Origin: an uncultured Granulosicoccaceae bacterium
GTDB lineage: Bacteria > Pseudomonadota > Gammaproteobacteria > Granulosicoccales > Granulosicoccaceae
Reading direction: 5' to 3'
Assembly: GCA_938035525.1 (NCBI GenBank)
Contig: CALHOI010000026.1
Coordinates: 1 to 43,744 of the forward strand
DNA length: 43,744 nt
The translations under genes and the position numbers were made by a program. The notes below the pieces were generated by a model, which worked only from the letters and a program-made list of their open reading frames with translations, did no database searches and was not told where the DNA came from. Numbering within the stretch: the stretch's first letter is position 1; each line of letters opens with the position of its first letter. Shown piece after piece: positions 33,899 through 42,070 of the stretch.

Positions 33899-35203
33899 TT
33901 AGGCGAGGGCATTATCAGTTAGTTCACCAACGAAAAAACCATTTTCCACACCAGCAATGTTGGTTGGCAATACCCGATTGGTTAAATTTTGATCACTGAC
34001 AGTGGTCACTTTGAGGTAGTTTGGTGTATAGCCCCAGTGTTTGAACCGGCCATCGGATTGCTCTTCACCGCGCTCCCAGAGCACGTTTTGCGGTTGGTTA
34101 TTAAATCGATCCAACATGGCGCACAGCACTCGTTGTTTTTGAGCCTCTGCGGCCTTGTGCAATGTCTTGCTGCGTGCGGACCTCACCGGTTTGGGTACCG
34201 AGTTGGGCAGGGTCGCCGCTTTGGTGCCTTCGCGCTCAGAATAACTGAAGATATGAATGTGGCCAAAGTCCATGCTGTCGATGAACGCCAGTGACTGCTG
34301 CCACTCTTCTTCTGTTTCACCCGGGAACCCCACGATGATGTCGGTGGTGATATTAAATTCGGGTACTTGCTGTCGCAGTTGTTCGGCGATTTGCGCAAAG
34401 TCCTGGGTTTTGCACCGTCGGGCCATGCGTCTCAGCACGGTGTCGCTGCCACTTTGCAGGGGCAGGTGCATGTGTGGCTGGACACGCGGGTTGTCGAACA
34501 GCGTAAAAAATTCTGGAGACAAATCCCAGGGTTCCACTGATGCAAATCGAACCCGGGCAATGTCGGTGTCATTGAGCAGGGCGCGCACAAGATTGTGCAG
34601 GTTCGTGTCAATATCACTGCCGTAGCCGCCAACATGCACACCCGTTAACACCACTTCGTGCACTCCGGATTCGGCCAGAGCCTGTACCTCACTGACCAGC
34701 GTATGCAATGCTCTGCTGCGCTCTTCGCCTCGGGCAACAGTCACAACGCAAAATGTGCATCGGTAACGACACCCATCCTGAATTTTAATGAACGCGCGAT
34801 GCCGGTTGCGCGCGAACAGGGCCGTTTCGGCGGGTACGGTAGCGCTTTGCGGCATGGTTGGTTGTTGAAATTCTGATCGGGTCAGCGGTACCAGCTGATC
34901 TTTATTGGTGTTAGGTATGATTAAGTCGATGCCGAGTTCAGCCAGAGCCTCGGGTGATTCCAAAGCGCTGTAACAACCTGAAACAACCAGCTTGGCCTCT
35001 GGGTTGGCGCGTTGCAAACGTTGCACGCGCTGTCTTGATTTGCGTACGGCCTCTTTTGTCACTGCGCAAGTATTGAGCACAAGCACATCAGCGTTTTCAG
35101 CTGATTCGGTGACTTTGTCGCCAGCAGCAGTAAAGGCACCGGCCCACTGTTCGAGTTCAGCTTCGTTTAGACGGCAACCTAAAGCGCTAAGATGGATTCG
35201 CAC
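33899..35203 (-). CDS. mtaB: tRNA threonylcarbamoyladenosine methylthiotransferase MtaB
   Basis: MiaB-family radical SAM enzyme that adds a methylthio group to t6A at position 37 of tRNAs reading ANN codons. The auxiliary cluster ligands are Cys10, Cys46 and Cys77 of the UPF0004 domain; the radical SAM motif is CRYRCTFC (Cys145, Cys149, Cys152). HLPLQSGSDTVLRRMARR and FGHIHIFSYSEREGTKA are typical of the family. CRLNEAELEQW and QPHMHLPLQ fit MtaB better than MiaB or RimO. The start is GTG at 35203, the only candidate, with no clear ribosome binding site. It is divergent from the coiled-coil gene and is followed by aceE on the same strand after 181 bases. Confidence 0.9.
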   Translation of the reverse strand: MRIHLSALGCRLNEAELEQWAGAFTAAGDKVTESAENADVLVLNTCAVTKEAVRKSRQRVQRLQRANPEAKLVVSGCYSALESPEALAELGIDLIIPNTNKDQLVPLTRSEFQQPTMPQSATVPAETALFARNRHRAFIKIQDGCRYRCTFCVVTVARGEERSRALHTLVSEVQALAESGVHEVVLTGVHVGGYGSDIDTNLHNLVRALLNDTDIARVRFASVEPWDLSPEFFTLFDNPRVQPHMHLPLQSGSDTVLRRMARRCKTQDFAQIAEQLRQQVPEFNITTDIIVGFPGETEEEWQQSLAFIDSMDFGHIHIFSYSEREGTKAATLPNSVPKPVRSARSKTLHKAAEAQKQRVLCAMLDRFNNQPQNVLWERGEEQSDGRFKHWGYTPNYLKVTTVSDQNLTNRVLPTNIAGVENGFFVGELTDNALA

Positions 35204-35352
35204 GATTACTATGAAACATTATTTGACAGAATATATTGTACCCTAGGAAGTTAAATTTCATGTCGCCGATTGTGGCCGTTCGCGCTTTTCGCTAGGATGT
35301 ACGAACCAGCGCAAAGTTTGCGTCCTCACTTTATGTTTTAGGAACCGTATTC

Positions 35353-38300
35353 ATGTTTAGAGACTTCGAGAAAACGCCAAGTAAGTCTTCGTATCAATTG
35401 AAATTCCTGCTGGCCGGACTAACCATGCTGGCGCTGATAGGCGCCTGGATGCTGCGTTCAGGCAACACATCAGAAATCAACCGGCTGAAAGGAGAGTCAG
35501 CGACTGTTGCAGCAAGTCTCAGCTCATCAGCAGAAGAACTAAAAACCACTAAAGCCGAGTTGGGCATACTACGGGGCGAACTGGACGACGCAAACGCTCA
35601 ACTGGAAGCCGTTAATGCAGAACTTGCCACAGCGAAAGCTGACCTGGAAACTGCACAAGCCAGCAATTCTTCTATCAGTGAAGATTCAACCTCGCAAATA
35701 GAAGCACTCAAAGCTAACTTTGCATCCCTTGAAGATCAAAAATCCACTCAGGAAACCGAGTACGCTGCGCTGTTAGAAACCAATGCGGCACTGGAAGCAC
35801 AGCTGGGTGATTTACAAGCCAGACTCGAAAGCACAACTACTGAGCTTGGCACATTCGCGTCTCAGCGTGACGACACAGTTGCAACACTTGAACGACAGGT
35901 GGCAGATCTGAGCGCTGAGCTTGAAACTCAACGCGCTGACATGGTTGCCCGCGAAAGTGAAATGGAAGCTTTTTACGCGAAAACTCAGGACGACATGCAA
36001 TCGCAAGTGCAATCGCTGCTGAGTGTTGGATCTTCTCGTGATGCTGAAATTGCAAATGCAACCACCAGCTATGAGTCTTTACTGACTCTGTATGACACAG
36101 ACACTGCAACACTCAATGCAGAAATTGGTGAGCTTGAAGCGCGCCGTGCGTTGCTTGAAGGCTCGATTGGTAATTTGGAAAACCGCGTTATTAGCGCAGA
36201 AACCGAATTGGAGCTAACCAAAACGCAACTGGGTGAAACCGAAGCGGTTTTGCTTGAAACCCAAACAGCACTAAGCGATACAGAGCAGCAACTGGAAACC
36301 AGCGTAGCAGAGCTTGAAGCATCTTCTGGTGCAGCGAGTGAGGCTGCAGCAGGCGCTGAGCAACTCCAAGCTGATCTTGACGCGCAGTTAGCCGCACTTG
36401 AAGCTGCCAAAGGCGAACTTGCTGGTGTGCAAGATCAACTTGCGGCAGCCCAGAGTGATCTGGCCGCACGCGACGAAAATCTGGGTCTTGTTAATACCGA
36501 ATTGCAAAGCCTGATGGCTAACGTTGGTGCTAAAGACGGCGAACTCGAAGAGGCCAGAAGCGCAACGCTTGCATTGCAATCTCAATACGACACTGACGTT
36601 ACTGCGCTAAACGCTGAAATAGGCGAATTGGAAGCGCAGAAAGCGCAACTTGAAATTGATATCGCTGATTTGCAAACACAGAACGACACCCTCATCGGTG
36701 AGAACGAGTCTTTACTGGGTGAGAAAGAAACCCTGGCAGCTTCGGCTGCGGGTGCTGACGATGCAGCGGCGAAGCTGGCTGAGATGGAAGAACTTAAAGT
36801 CTCGCTGGAAGGTGAAGTCGCCACGTTGAATGCGCGCATCGGTGAATTGGAAGCTGCAGCAGGTGATACATCAGCTGTTGATGCGGCCTTAGCCGAAAAA
36901 GCAGAAATGGAAGCACAGCTGGCAGATCTGCAAGCCCAGCTTGCTGATACATCGGCAATGGATGCGGCAGTGGCTGAAAAAGCTGAATTGGAAGCCAAAC
37001 TGGCCGAGCTTGAAGCCGCCGCGGCTGATACTTCAGAGCTTGATGCAGCAATGGCTGAGAAGGCAGAGCTGGAAGCCAAGGTTGCTGAGCTTGAGGCAGC
37101 AGTAGCTGACACCTCAGCGATAGACGCTCTAAATGAAGACAAAGGCGAATTGCTGACCCGACTTAACCGCGTTAACGCGCTGGTCGGCGATCTTCAGGCT
37201 CAAGCCAAAGACACTTCGCAAGTCGACAATCTTCAAGTTGCTATCGCGAGTAACTTTGATGAGATGGACGGGCTGAAGCTGGCCAACGCCAACATGATGG
37301 GCGAAATCAGTGCACTCGAAGAAAAGCTTGCAGCCAGTGATGCTTCTGGCGAAATTGCAGCACTGCAAGAAGAGAAGTCGGGCCTAGAAGAAAGAATCGC
37401 GGCTTTAAGTGCAGACATGCAGGCTCAAATAGATGCGATGACGGCAGAAAAAGAGGCTTTAAGCGCAGAGATGCAAGCCCAGCTTGATGCAGCTAACGCA
37501 GAGAAAGACGCCTTAAGTGCCGACATGCAAGCCCAACTTGACGCTGCCATGGCAGAAAAAGAGGGATTGAGCGCAGAGATGCAAGCCCAGCTTGACGCTG
37601 CCATGGCAGATAAAGAGGGAGTTAGCGCTGATATGCAAAGTCAGCTTGACGCAGCTATTGCCGAAAAAGAAGCGCTGGATGCCCAGATTGCTGCTTTGAA
37701 CGATGAGCGTAGCGCGCTGCAAATCGAGCTTGGCAGAGCAACTGAGGCGGTATCAACAGGCGACATGAAAATCGCCGAGCTGGAAGCCTCATTGGGTGAT
37801 ACTGGGCAAATTGCGGCTGAGCGTGACGAGATGCAGGACCGAGCCCTGGCTCTGGACGCCCGCGTTGGTGAGCTTGAAGGTGCGCTAAACGTGTCGAATA
37901 ACCGTATCGCTGAAATCGAAGAGCAGATCGGTCTTGCTGAAGCCCGCATCGCTGAACTTGAAGGTTCGTTGGGTGAAGCACAAGCACGCATTGCTGAACT
38001 GGAAGGCGCGGTCAGCGAGGCTGACGCAAAGGTTGCTGATCTGGAAGCGCAACTGGGTAATGCTCAGTCTCAAGTTGCTGATCTCGAAGGTCAATTGGCC
38101 GAGCTTAACGGCCAGAAGTCTGACCTGGAAGCACAGCTTGCCAACATGCAGTCAACGATGGAAGCCAACGCGGCTGAAGCCGAGGCGAAAGCAGCATCAA
38201 TGGTCAGCGACGCGGAGGCACTGCAAGCACGTATTGCAGAGCTTGAAGCCGAACTAGCCTCAAAGACTGCCGACTCAGATGCCATGCAAGCTTCTATGAC

Positions 38301-39189
38301 ATCCGAAGTTGATGCGTTGAAAGCGCAGCTAGCCGAGATGCAAGCGGCAATGGACGCAAGTGCTGCAGATGCGCAAGCCAAGGAAGCAGCCATGACTGCT
38401 GATGCTGATGGTCTTAAAGCGCAACTCGGTGAGCTCGACAACGAGAAAACTGCTTTGATGGCTCAATTGGCTGCGTTAGAAGGTCAGATAGGCGGACTGG
38501 AAGGCGATGTGACTTCAGCACAAGGCATGACGGCCGAGAAGCAAAGTGAACTTGATGCCATGAATGCCAAAGCTGCCGATCTGGAAGAGCAGTTGGCCAA
38601 CATGCAAGGGTCGGTTGGCGATCTGCAAGAGCGTTTGGCAGCGGCGGAAAAAACCGCCGATGAGCAAACCGCAATTGCTGAGAACCTGGCCAATCGTCTT
38701 GCTCAGATCGAACAGGGCGAAGCGTCACAAAAGCAGACAGCCGAAGAGCTCAAGAAGAAGATCGAGCAAAGTCTGGCAGACAACGGTGTTGAAGATGCCA
38801 CTGTCTCCATGCGTGATGACAACAGCGTGGTGGTTAACCTGAAAAGTGAAGCCTTGTTTGGTTCGGGTCGTGCTCGACTCAGCCAGGGTGGTCGTGCGTT
38901 AATGAGTCAGGTGGGTACGGCGCTAGGCGGCATGTCTAACAACATTGCTGTTGAAGGGCACACAGATGGCATACCAGTATCAGGTGAGTTACTGGCCATT
39001 TTCCCAAGTAACTGGGAGTTGTCAGTGGCACGAGCGGCTAATACCGTTAACTACTTGCAAAACAGCGCAGGCTTGGCACCCGAGCGACTATCAGCCTCTG
39101 GTTTTGGTGAGAACCGACCGGTTGCTCCGAATAACACGCGTGAGGGCCGTGCCCAGAATCGTCGTGTTGAGATAGTCGTTAAACCTTAA
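35353..39189 (+). CDS. Giant membrane-anchored coiled-coil protein with a C-terminal OmpA/MotB domain
   Basis: A 1278-residue protein with no named family for its full length. A single membrane helix (about 16-35, FLLAGLTMLALIGAWML) anchors it, probably in the inner membrane. Residues 40-1130 are almost continuous coiled coil rich in Ala, Glu, Leu and Gln, including four 27-residue repeats (499-597) and five 18-residue repeats (684-773). The end (about 1165-1278) is an OmpA/MotB peptidoglycan-binding domain: VEGHTDGIPVSG, then SNWELSVARAANTVNYL, then RLSASGFGENRPVAPN and the RAQNRRVEI end. Start ATG 35353 has AGGA nine to ten bases upstream. A strong terminator follows, so it is monocistronic. 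The likely role is a structural link between membrane and cell wall; no homologue can be named. Confidence 0.9.
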   Translation: MFRDFEKTPSKSSYQLKFLLAGLTMLALIGAWMLRSGNTSEINRLKGESATVAASLSSSAEELKTTKAELGILRGELDDANAQLEAVNAELATAKADLETAQASNSSISEDSTSQIEALKANFASLEDQKSTQETEYAALLETNAALEAQLGDLQARLESTTTELGTFASQRDDTVATLERQVADLSAELETQRADMVARESEMEAFYAKTQDDMQSQVQSLLSVGSSRDAEIANATTSYESLLTLYDTDTATLNAEIGELEARRALLEGSIGNLENRVISAETELELTKTQLGETEAVLLETQTALSDTEQQLETSVAELEASSGAASEAAAGAEQLQADLDAQLAALEAAKGELAGVQDQLAAAQSDLAARDENLGLVNTELQSLMANVGAKDGELEEARSATLALQSQYDTDVTALNAEIGELEAQKAQLEIDIADLQTQNDTLIGENESLLGEKETLAASAAGADDAAAKLAEMEELKVSLEGEVATLNARIGELEAAAGDTSAVDAALAEKAEMEAQLADLQAQLADTSAMDAAVAEKAELEAKLAELEAAAADTSELDAAMAEKAELEAKVAELEAAVADTSAIDALNEDKGELLTRLNRVNALVGDLQAQAKDTSQVDNLQVAIASNFDEMDGLKLANANMMGEISALEEKLAASDASGEIAALQEEKSGLEERIAALSADMQAQIDAMTAEKEALSAEMQAQLDAANAEKDALSADMQAQLDAAMAEKEGLSAEMQAQLDAAMADKEGVSADMQSQLDAAIAEKEALDAQIAALNDERSALQIELGRATEAVSTGDMKIAELEASLGDTGQIAAERDEMQDRALALDARVGELEGALNVSNNRIAEIEEQIGLAEARIAELEGSLGEAQARIAELEGAVSEADAKVADLEAQLGNAQSQVADLEGQLAELNGQKSDLEAQLANMQSTMEANAAEAEAKAASMVSDAEALQARIAELEAELASKTADSDAMQASMTSEVDALKAQLAEMQAAMDASAADAQAKEAAMTADADGLKAQLGELDNEKTALMAQLAALEGQIGGLEGDVTSAQGMTAEKQSELDAMNAKAADLEEQLANMQGSVGDLQERLAAAEKTADEQTAIAENLANRLAQIEQGEASQKQTAEELKKKIEQSLADNGVEDATVSMRDDNSVVVNLKSEALFGSGRARLSQGGRALMSQVGTALGGMSNNIAVEGHTDGIPVSGELLAIFPSNWELSVARAANTVNYLQNSAGLAPERLSASGFGENRPVAPNNTREGRAQNRRVEIVVKP
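36847..37143 (+). repeat. 81-bp repeats in the coiled-coil gene
   Basis: Four units of 27 residues, each LEAAxxDTSxxDAAxAEKAELEAKxAE in pattern, the last one incomplete. The DTS-x-x-D turn in each unit interrupts the heptad phase, which suggests hinges between short coiled-coil segments. Confidence 0.85.
37402..37671 (+). repeat. Five 54-bp repeats in the coiled-coil gene
   Basis: Five 18-residue units without gaps (residues 684-773), pattern xxSAxMQxQxDAAxAEKE. An 18-residue period equals one heptad plus one 11-residue hendecad, so the helix pair would be nearly straight here. Confidence 0.9.
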
Positions 39190-39243
39190 GGCTTGCTCTT
39201 GGTCCACCGTTTCGGCGGTAGGCTTAAGCCAGAAAAACAAAAA

Positions 39244-39272
39244 GCGATCGGTTTGCCGGTCGCTTTTTTTTT
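39244..39272 (+). terminator. Strong rho-independent terminator after the coiled-coil gene
   Basis: An eight-base stem (GCGATCGG with CCGGTCGC, one G-U pair) with a TTTG loop and nine T residues, 55 bases beyond the stop. A run of A on the left side could also make it act on leftward transcripts. Confidence 0.92.
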
Positions 39273-39312
39273 GGCGTATAGTTTAAGTTCATACCGTTAC
39301 CCACAACCTTAA

Positions 39313-39942
39313 ATGTCTTTCGATAAAACGATTACCGTTGCGCTGACAGGCGCGTCAGGCATTCAGTACGGCCTGCGGCTCATTGAATGCCTGGTGCAAG
39401 CTAACTGCCGTGTGTATGTGCTGATGTCAAAACCGGCGAGGGTGGTCATGGGCATGGACACCGATCAGCCCGTGCCAGCCAGAACGGCCGATGTGCAACG
39501 CGATTTCAGCGAGCGCTATGGCGCCGCAGACGCGCAGTTATTTGCTTTTGGACAAGAACAATGGACAGCACCCATTGCCAGTGGCTCGGGTGCGCCAGAT
39601 GCCATGGTCATCTGTCCGTGCACAACCGGCACGTTAGCGGCAGTGGCGGCTGGTAATTGTAATAATCTGCTTGAACGTGCTGCTGATGTGGTACTCAAGG
39701 AGCGTCGTCAGCTCATTATTATGCCGCGTGAAATGCCTTTCTCTACTATTCATCTTGAAAACATGCTGCGACTGGCCACGGCTGGGGCGTTGATCATGCC
39801 GCCCAATCCAGCTTTTTATAACCTGCCTAAAACCGTTGATGACATTATCAACTTTGTTGTTGCGCGGGTGCTCGAGCAGCTCAACGTTAAGCAAACACTG
39901 ATGCCGGCGTGGGGCGCTGAAATAATCAGTACCGACGAGTAA
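39313..39942 (+). CDS. ubiX: Flavin prenyltransferase UbiX
   Basis: Makes prenylated FMN from reduced FMN and dimethylallyl phosphate, the cofactor of UbiD decarboxylase in ubiquinone synthesis. The nucleotide-binding start is TGASGIQYGLRLI; CPCTTGTLAAVAAGNCNNLLERA and LIIMPREMPFSTIHLENMLRLA are family hallmarks, and MPPNPAFYNLPKTVDDIINF closes the flavin site. 209 residues, normal length. The ribosome binding site is weak. It is followed after eight bases by a LON-domain gene, with which it is probably co-transcribed; the pairing has no obvious biochemical meaning. Confidence 0.93.
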   Translation: MSFDKTITVALTGASGIQYGLRLIECLVQANCRVYVLMSKPARVVMGMDTDQPVPARTADVQRDFSERYGAADAQLFAFGQEQWTAPIASGSGAPDAMVICPCTTGTLAAVAAGNCNNLLERAADVVLKERRQLIIMPREMPFSTIHLENMLRLATAGALIMPPNPAFYNLPKTVDDIINFVVARVLEQLNVKQTLMPAWGAEIISTDE

Positions 39943-39950
39943 CTACCGTA

Positions 39951-40532
39951 ATGCAAATTCCTTTATTCCCCTTGTCAACTGTTGTATTGCCCGACGGATT
40001 GTTGCCGTTGCGTTTGTTTGAGCCGCGCTATATCGACATGGTAAAAAATTGCTTTAAAACCAACACAGGTTTTGGCGTTTGCTTGATAAAAGATGGCCAG
40101 GAAGCCGGTTCCCCTGCCTTGCCTTATTCAATGGGTACGCTAGTCAGTATCATCGACTTCGATCAAGGGCCAGATGGTCTGCTGCACATTACCGCTCAGG
40201 GCGAACAGGAATTTAATTTGTCATCGTATTCGGTCAACAGTGACAATTTGCTGATTGGCGAAGTCGAACTATACGAGCAGGGTGAACCCACGCCAATGAC
40301 ACCCGAGTACCAGGATTTGGCGCACAAACTGTCGGTTATCTTGCAGTTCGCTGAGCCCAACGTTATGTACAAGGAAAAACACCTGGACAACGCCAATTGG
40401 GTTTGCAACCGATTACTCGAATTGCTGCCTTTGTCAGCATCGTCAAAGTTTGAGATGTTGCAACTCATGGATGGCAAGTCCAGATTGAATGCCTTGTCCA
40501 ATTTACAAATCGAATTTTCGTCCGAGATGTAG
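39951..40532 (+). CDS. LON N-terminal (substrate-binding) domain protein
   Basis: A 193-residue protein consisting only of the substrate-recognition domain found at the N-terminus of Lon protease: IPLFPLSTVVLPDGLLPLRLFEPRYI at the start, shown as LFPLSTVVLP and RLFEPRYIDM. GFGVCLIKDGQE and GTLVSIIDFD continue the fold, and the helical part with ELLPL near the end completes it. There is no ATPase or protease part, so it cannot degrade proteins itself; it may bind or present substrates (inference). Such stand-alone LON-domain proteins are common in proteobacteria. It converges on argA with only eight bases between stop codons. Confidence 0.9.
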   Translation: MQIPLFPLSTVVLPDGLLPLRLFEPRYIDMVKNCFKTNTGFGVCLIKDGQEAGSPALPYSMGTLVSIIDFDQGPDGLLHITAQGEQEFNLSSYSVNSDNLLIGEVELYEQGEPTPMTPEYQDLAHKLSVILQFAEPNVMYKEKHLDNANWVCNRLLELLPLSASSKFEMLQLMDGKSRLNALSNLQIEFSSEM

Positions 40533-40540
40533 TGCCATAA

Positions 40541-41866
40541 TTAAAGTGGTTTCACAAACACTTTGGAGTTACGCTGCTTGTCGTAGTCGATTTTTTTTGG
40601 CCGCGGCATGCTGTCTTCAGTTTTCTGACTATAGCCTCGCTCAATAAACCAATGTGCTGCTCGGGTACTAAACAGCATTAATGCACTCACGTTTTGCGTG
40701 CGCGCCTTACTCTCCAAGTGTGCGATCAAATCGGCGGCACGTCCTTGGCCACGGTAGTCCGGGTGCGTCACCACGCAGGCAATTTCCCCAACAATATCTG
40801 ATTCTGCCTGAGTATCAACAAACAGTGCAGCGCAGGCGATAACCATGCCTTCTCGTTCGCACACAACAAAATGCGCTATATCCAGTTCAAGTTGTTCGCG
40901 CGTGCGCGGCGCCAGGGTGCCGTTATTCTGTAACGGTTCTATGAGCTTAATGATGCCGTTAACGTCTTGAATGGTCGCAGCACGCAGATGCTCCCAGCGC
41001 TCGGCCGTAATCAAGGTGCCTCCACCGTCGCGGGTGAACAATTCTCGTAGCAAGGCGTTAGGGTCAGACAAACTTAACAAGTGCACACGCGACACCCCTT
41101 TGCGGCTGGCCTTAACGGCGCGTGTCAATGAGCGCATTAAAGCCTCACCGGTTTGTTTCGGGGCCAGTCGTTCCATGGTATTGGCGCTGGCTTCTCTGAT
41201 TATCTGACCATCAACATCAACGGGCAGCTGATCAACAAAAAACACAAGCTTGTCAGCGTTCAGTGCAATGGCAGCCTCTGCGCACACTTCTTCCGCTGGC
41301 AGATTAAAAATATCGCCCGTTAGTGAGTATCCCAATGGCGGCAGTAAAACGATATTCCCACTGGCCAAGTGAACGCGTAGTTCCTGGCTGTGTACTTGCC
41401 TGACTGTGCCGGTGTGTTGGTAGTCAATACCATCGTGCACGCCGTAGGGTTGTGCCGTGACAAAATTGCCGGAACAAACCGACAAGCGTGCACCCGCCAT
41501 GGGCGTATTGGGCAGGCCCATCGACAACTTTGATTCAAAATTGGCACGCATTTTCCCGGCCGAAGTTAATATGGCGTTAAGTGCGGCATCATCTGTAACG
41601 CGCCGGCCATCAATGACACGCGACTCAGCCTGCTGGGCCTGCAGCTTTGCATCAACCTGGGCGCGCAATCCAAACCCGAGCACCAGCCGTACGCCAAGGT
41701 GACTGAGGAGCGTCAGATCAGGTATCAGATTGTCAAACAGCGTGGATTCCATCAAGGTGTCGGGCAGGCACAGCACCATGGTGGCCCCACGGTGCGCTTT
41801 GATATACGGGGAAGCTTCACGGAACCATTGGATGGCCAAATCGTTTGTAGAGGGTGCGTCAACCAT
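40541..41866 (-). CDS. argA: N-acetylglutamate synthase (amino-acid acetyltransferase)
   Basis: First step of arginine synthesis, acetylating glutamate with acetyl-CoA. An N-terminal amino-acid-kinase-like domain (about 1-290; LVLGFGLRAQVDAKL, FDSK-like FESKLSMG, GNIVLLPPLGYSLTGDIFNL) is the arginine-sensing part. The C-terminal GNAT domain contains EIACVVTHPDYRGQGRAADLI, with RGQGRA as the acetyl-CoA loop, and ends FVKPL. 441 residues, near E. coli ArgA (443). A perfect palindrome lies 43 bases upstream of the start, a candidate control element; no ARG-box match was seen. The ribosome binding site is weak. Confidence 0.93.
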   Translation of the reverse strand: MVDAPSTNDLAIQWFREASPYIKAHRGATMVLCLPDTLMESTLFDNLIPDLTLLSHLGVRLVLGFGLRAQVDAKLQAQQAESRVIDGRRVTDDAALNAILTSAGKMRANFESKLSMGLPNTPMAGARLSVCSGNFVTAQPYGVHDGIDYQHTGTVRQVHSQELRVHLASGNIVLLPPLGYSLTGDIFNLPAEEVCAEAAIALNADKLVFFVDQLPVDVDGQIIREASANTMERLAPKQTGEALMRSLTRAVKASRKGVSRVHLLSLSDPNALLRELFTRDGGGTLITAERWEHLRAATIQDVNGIIKLIEPLQNNGTLAPRTREQLELDIAHFVVCEREGMVIACAALFVDTQAESDIVGEIACVVTHPDYRGQGRAADLIAHLESKARTQNVSALMLFSTRAAHWFIERGYSQKTEDSMPRPKKIDYDKQRNSKVFVKPL

Positions 41867-41908
41867 TCTTTATTGTGTATTTTTGATAAGCCACGGGGCG
41901 CTCAATGT

Positions 41909-41923
41909 CCTCTATCATAGAGG
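41909..41923. promoter_or_regulatory. Perfect palindrome upstream of argA
   Basis: CCTCTA and TAGAGG flank TCA in the divergent argA/protease region. It is nested in a weaker outer pairing of CCAC (near 41891) with GTGG (near 41931). It could be an operator or an RNA hairpin in the argA leader. Confidence 0.45.
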
Positions 41924-42070
41924 GGATAGCGTGGTCGGCCAACTTATCCGTGCAAAAAACAGGCTTGCCAGCGCATCTTGTTGCTCTTTTTGGAACACAA
42001 GTTGCGGCTATGCCTCTCTAGCGCCCGGTATTAAGCGTGAGACACTCATTCAATCAGGATTGCGGCTACA

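Noticed and set aside
35204-35352. Sigma-70 promoter with TTGACA at 35223
   Set aside because: No acceptable -10 element lies 16-18 bases downstream.
36582-37142. Ser/Ala-rich reverse frame of 186 codons inside the coiled-coil gene
   Set aside because: It mirrors the Ala/Glu/Leu-rich codons of the real gene and has no start signal or domain of its own.
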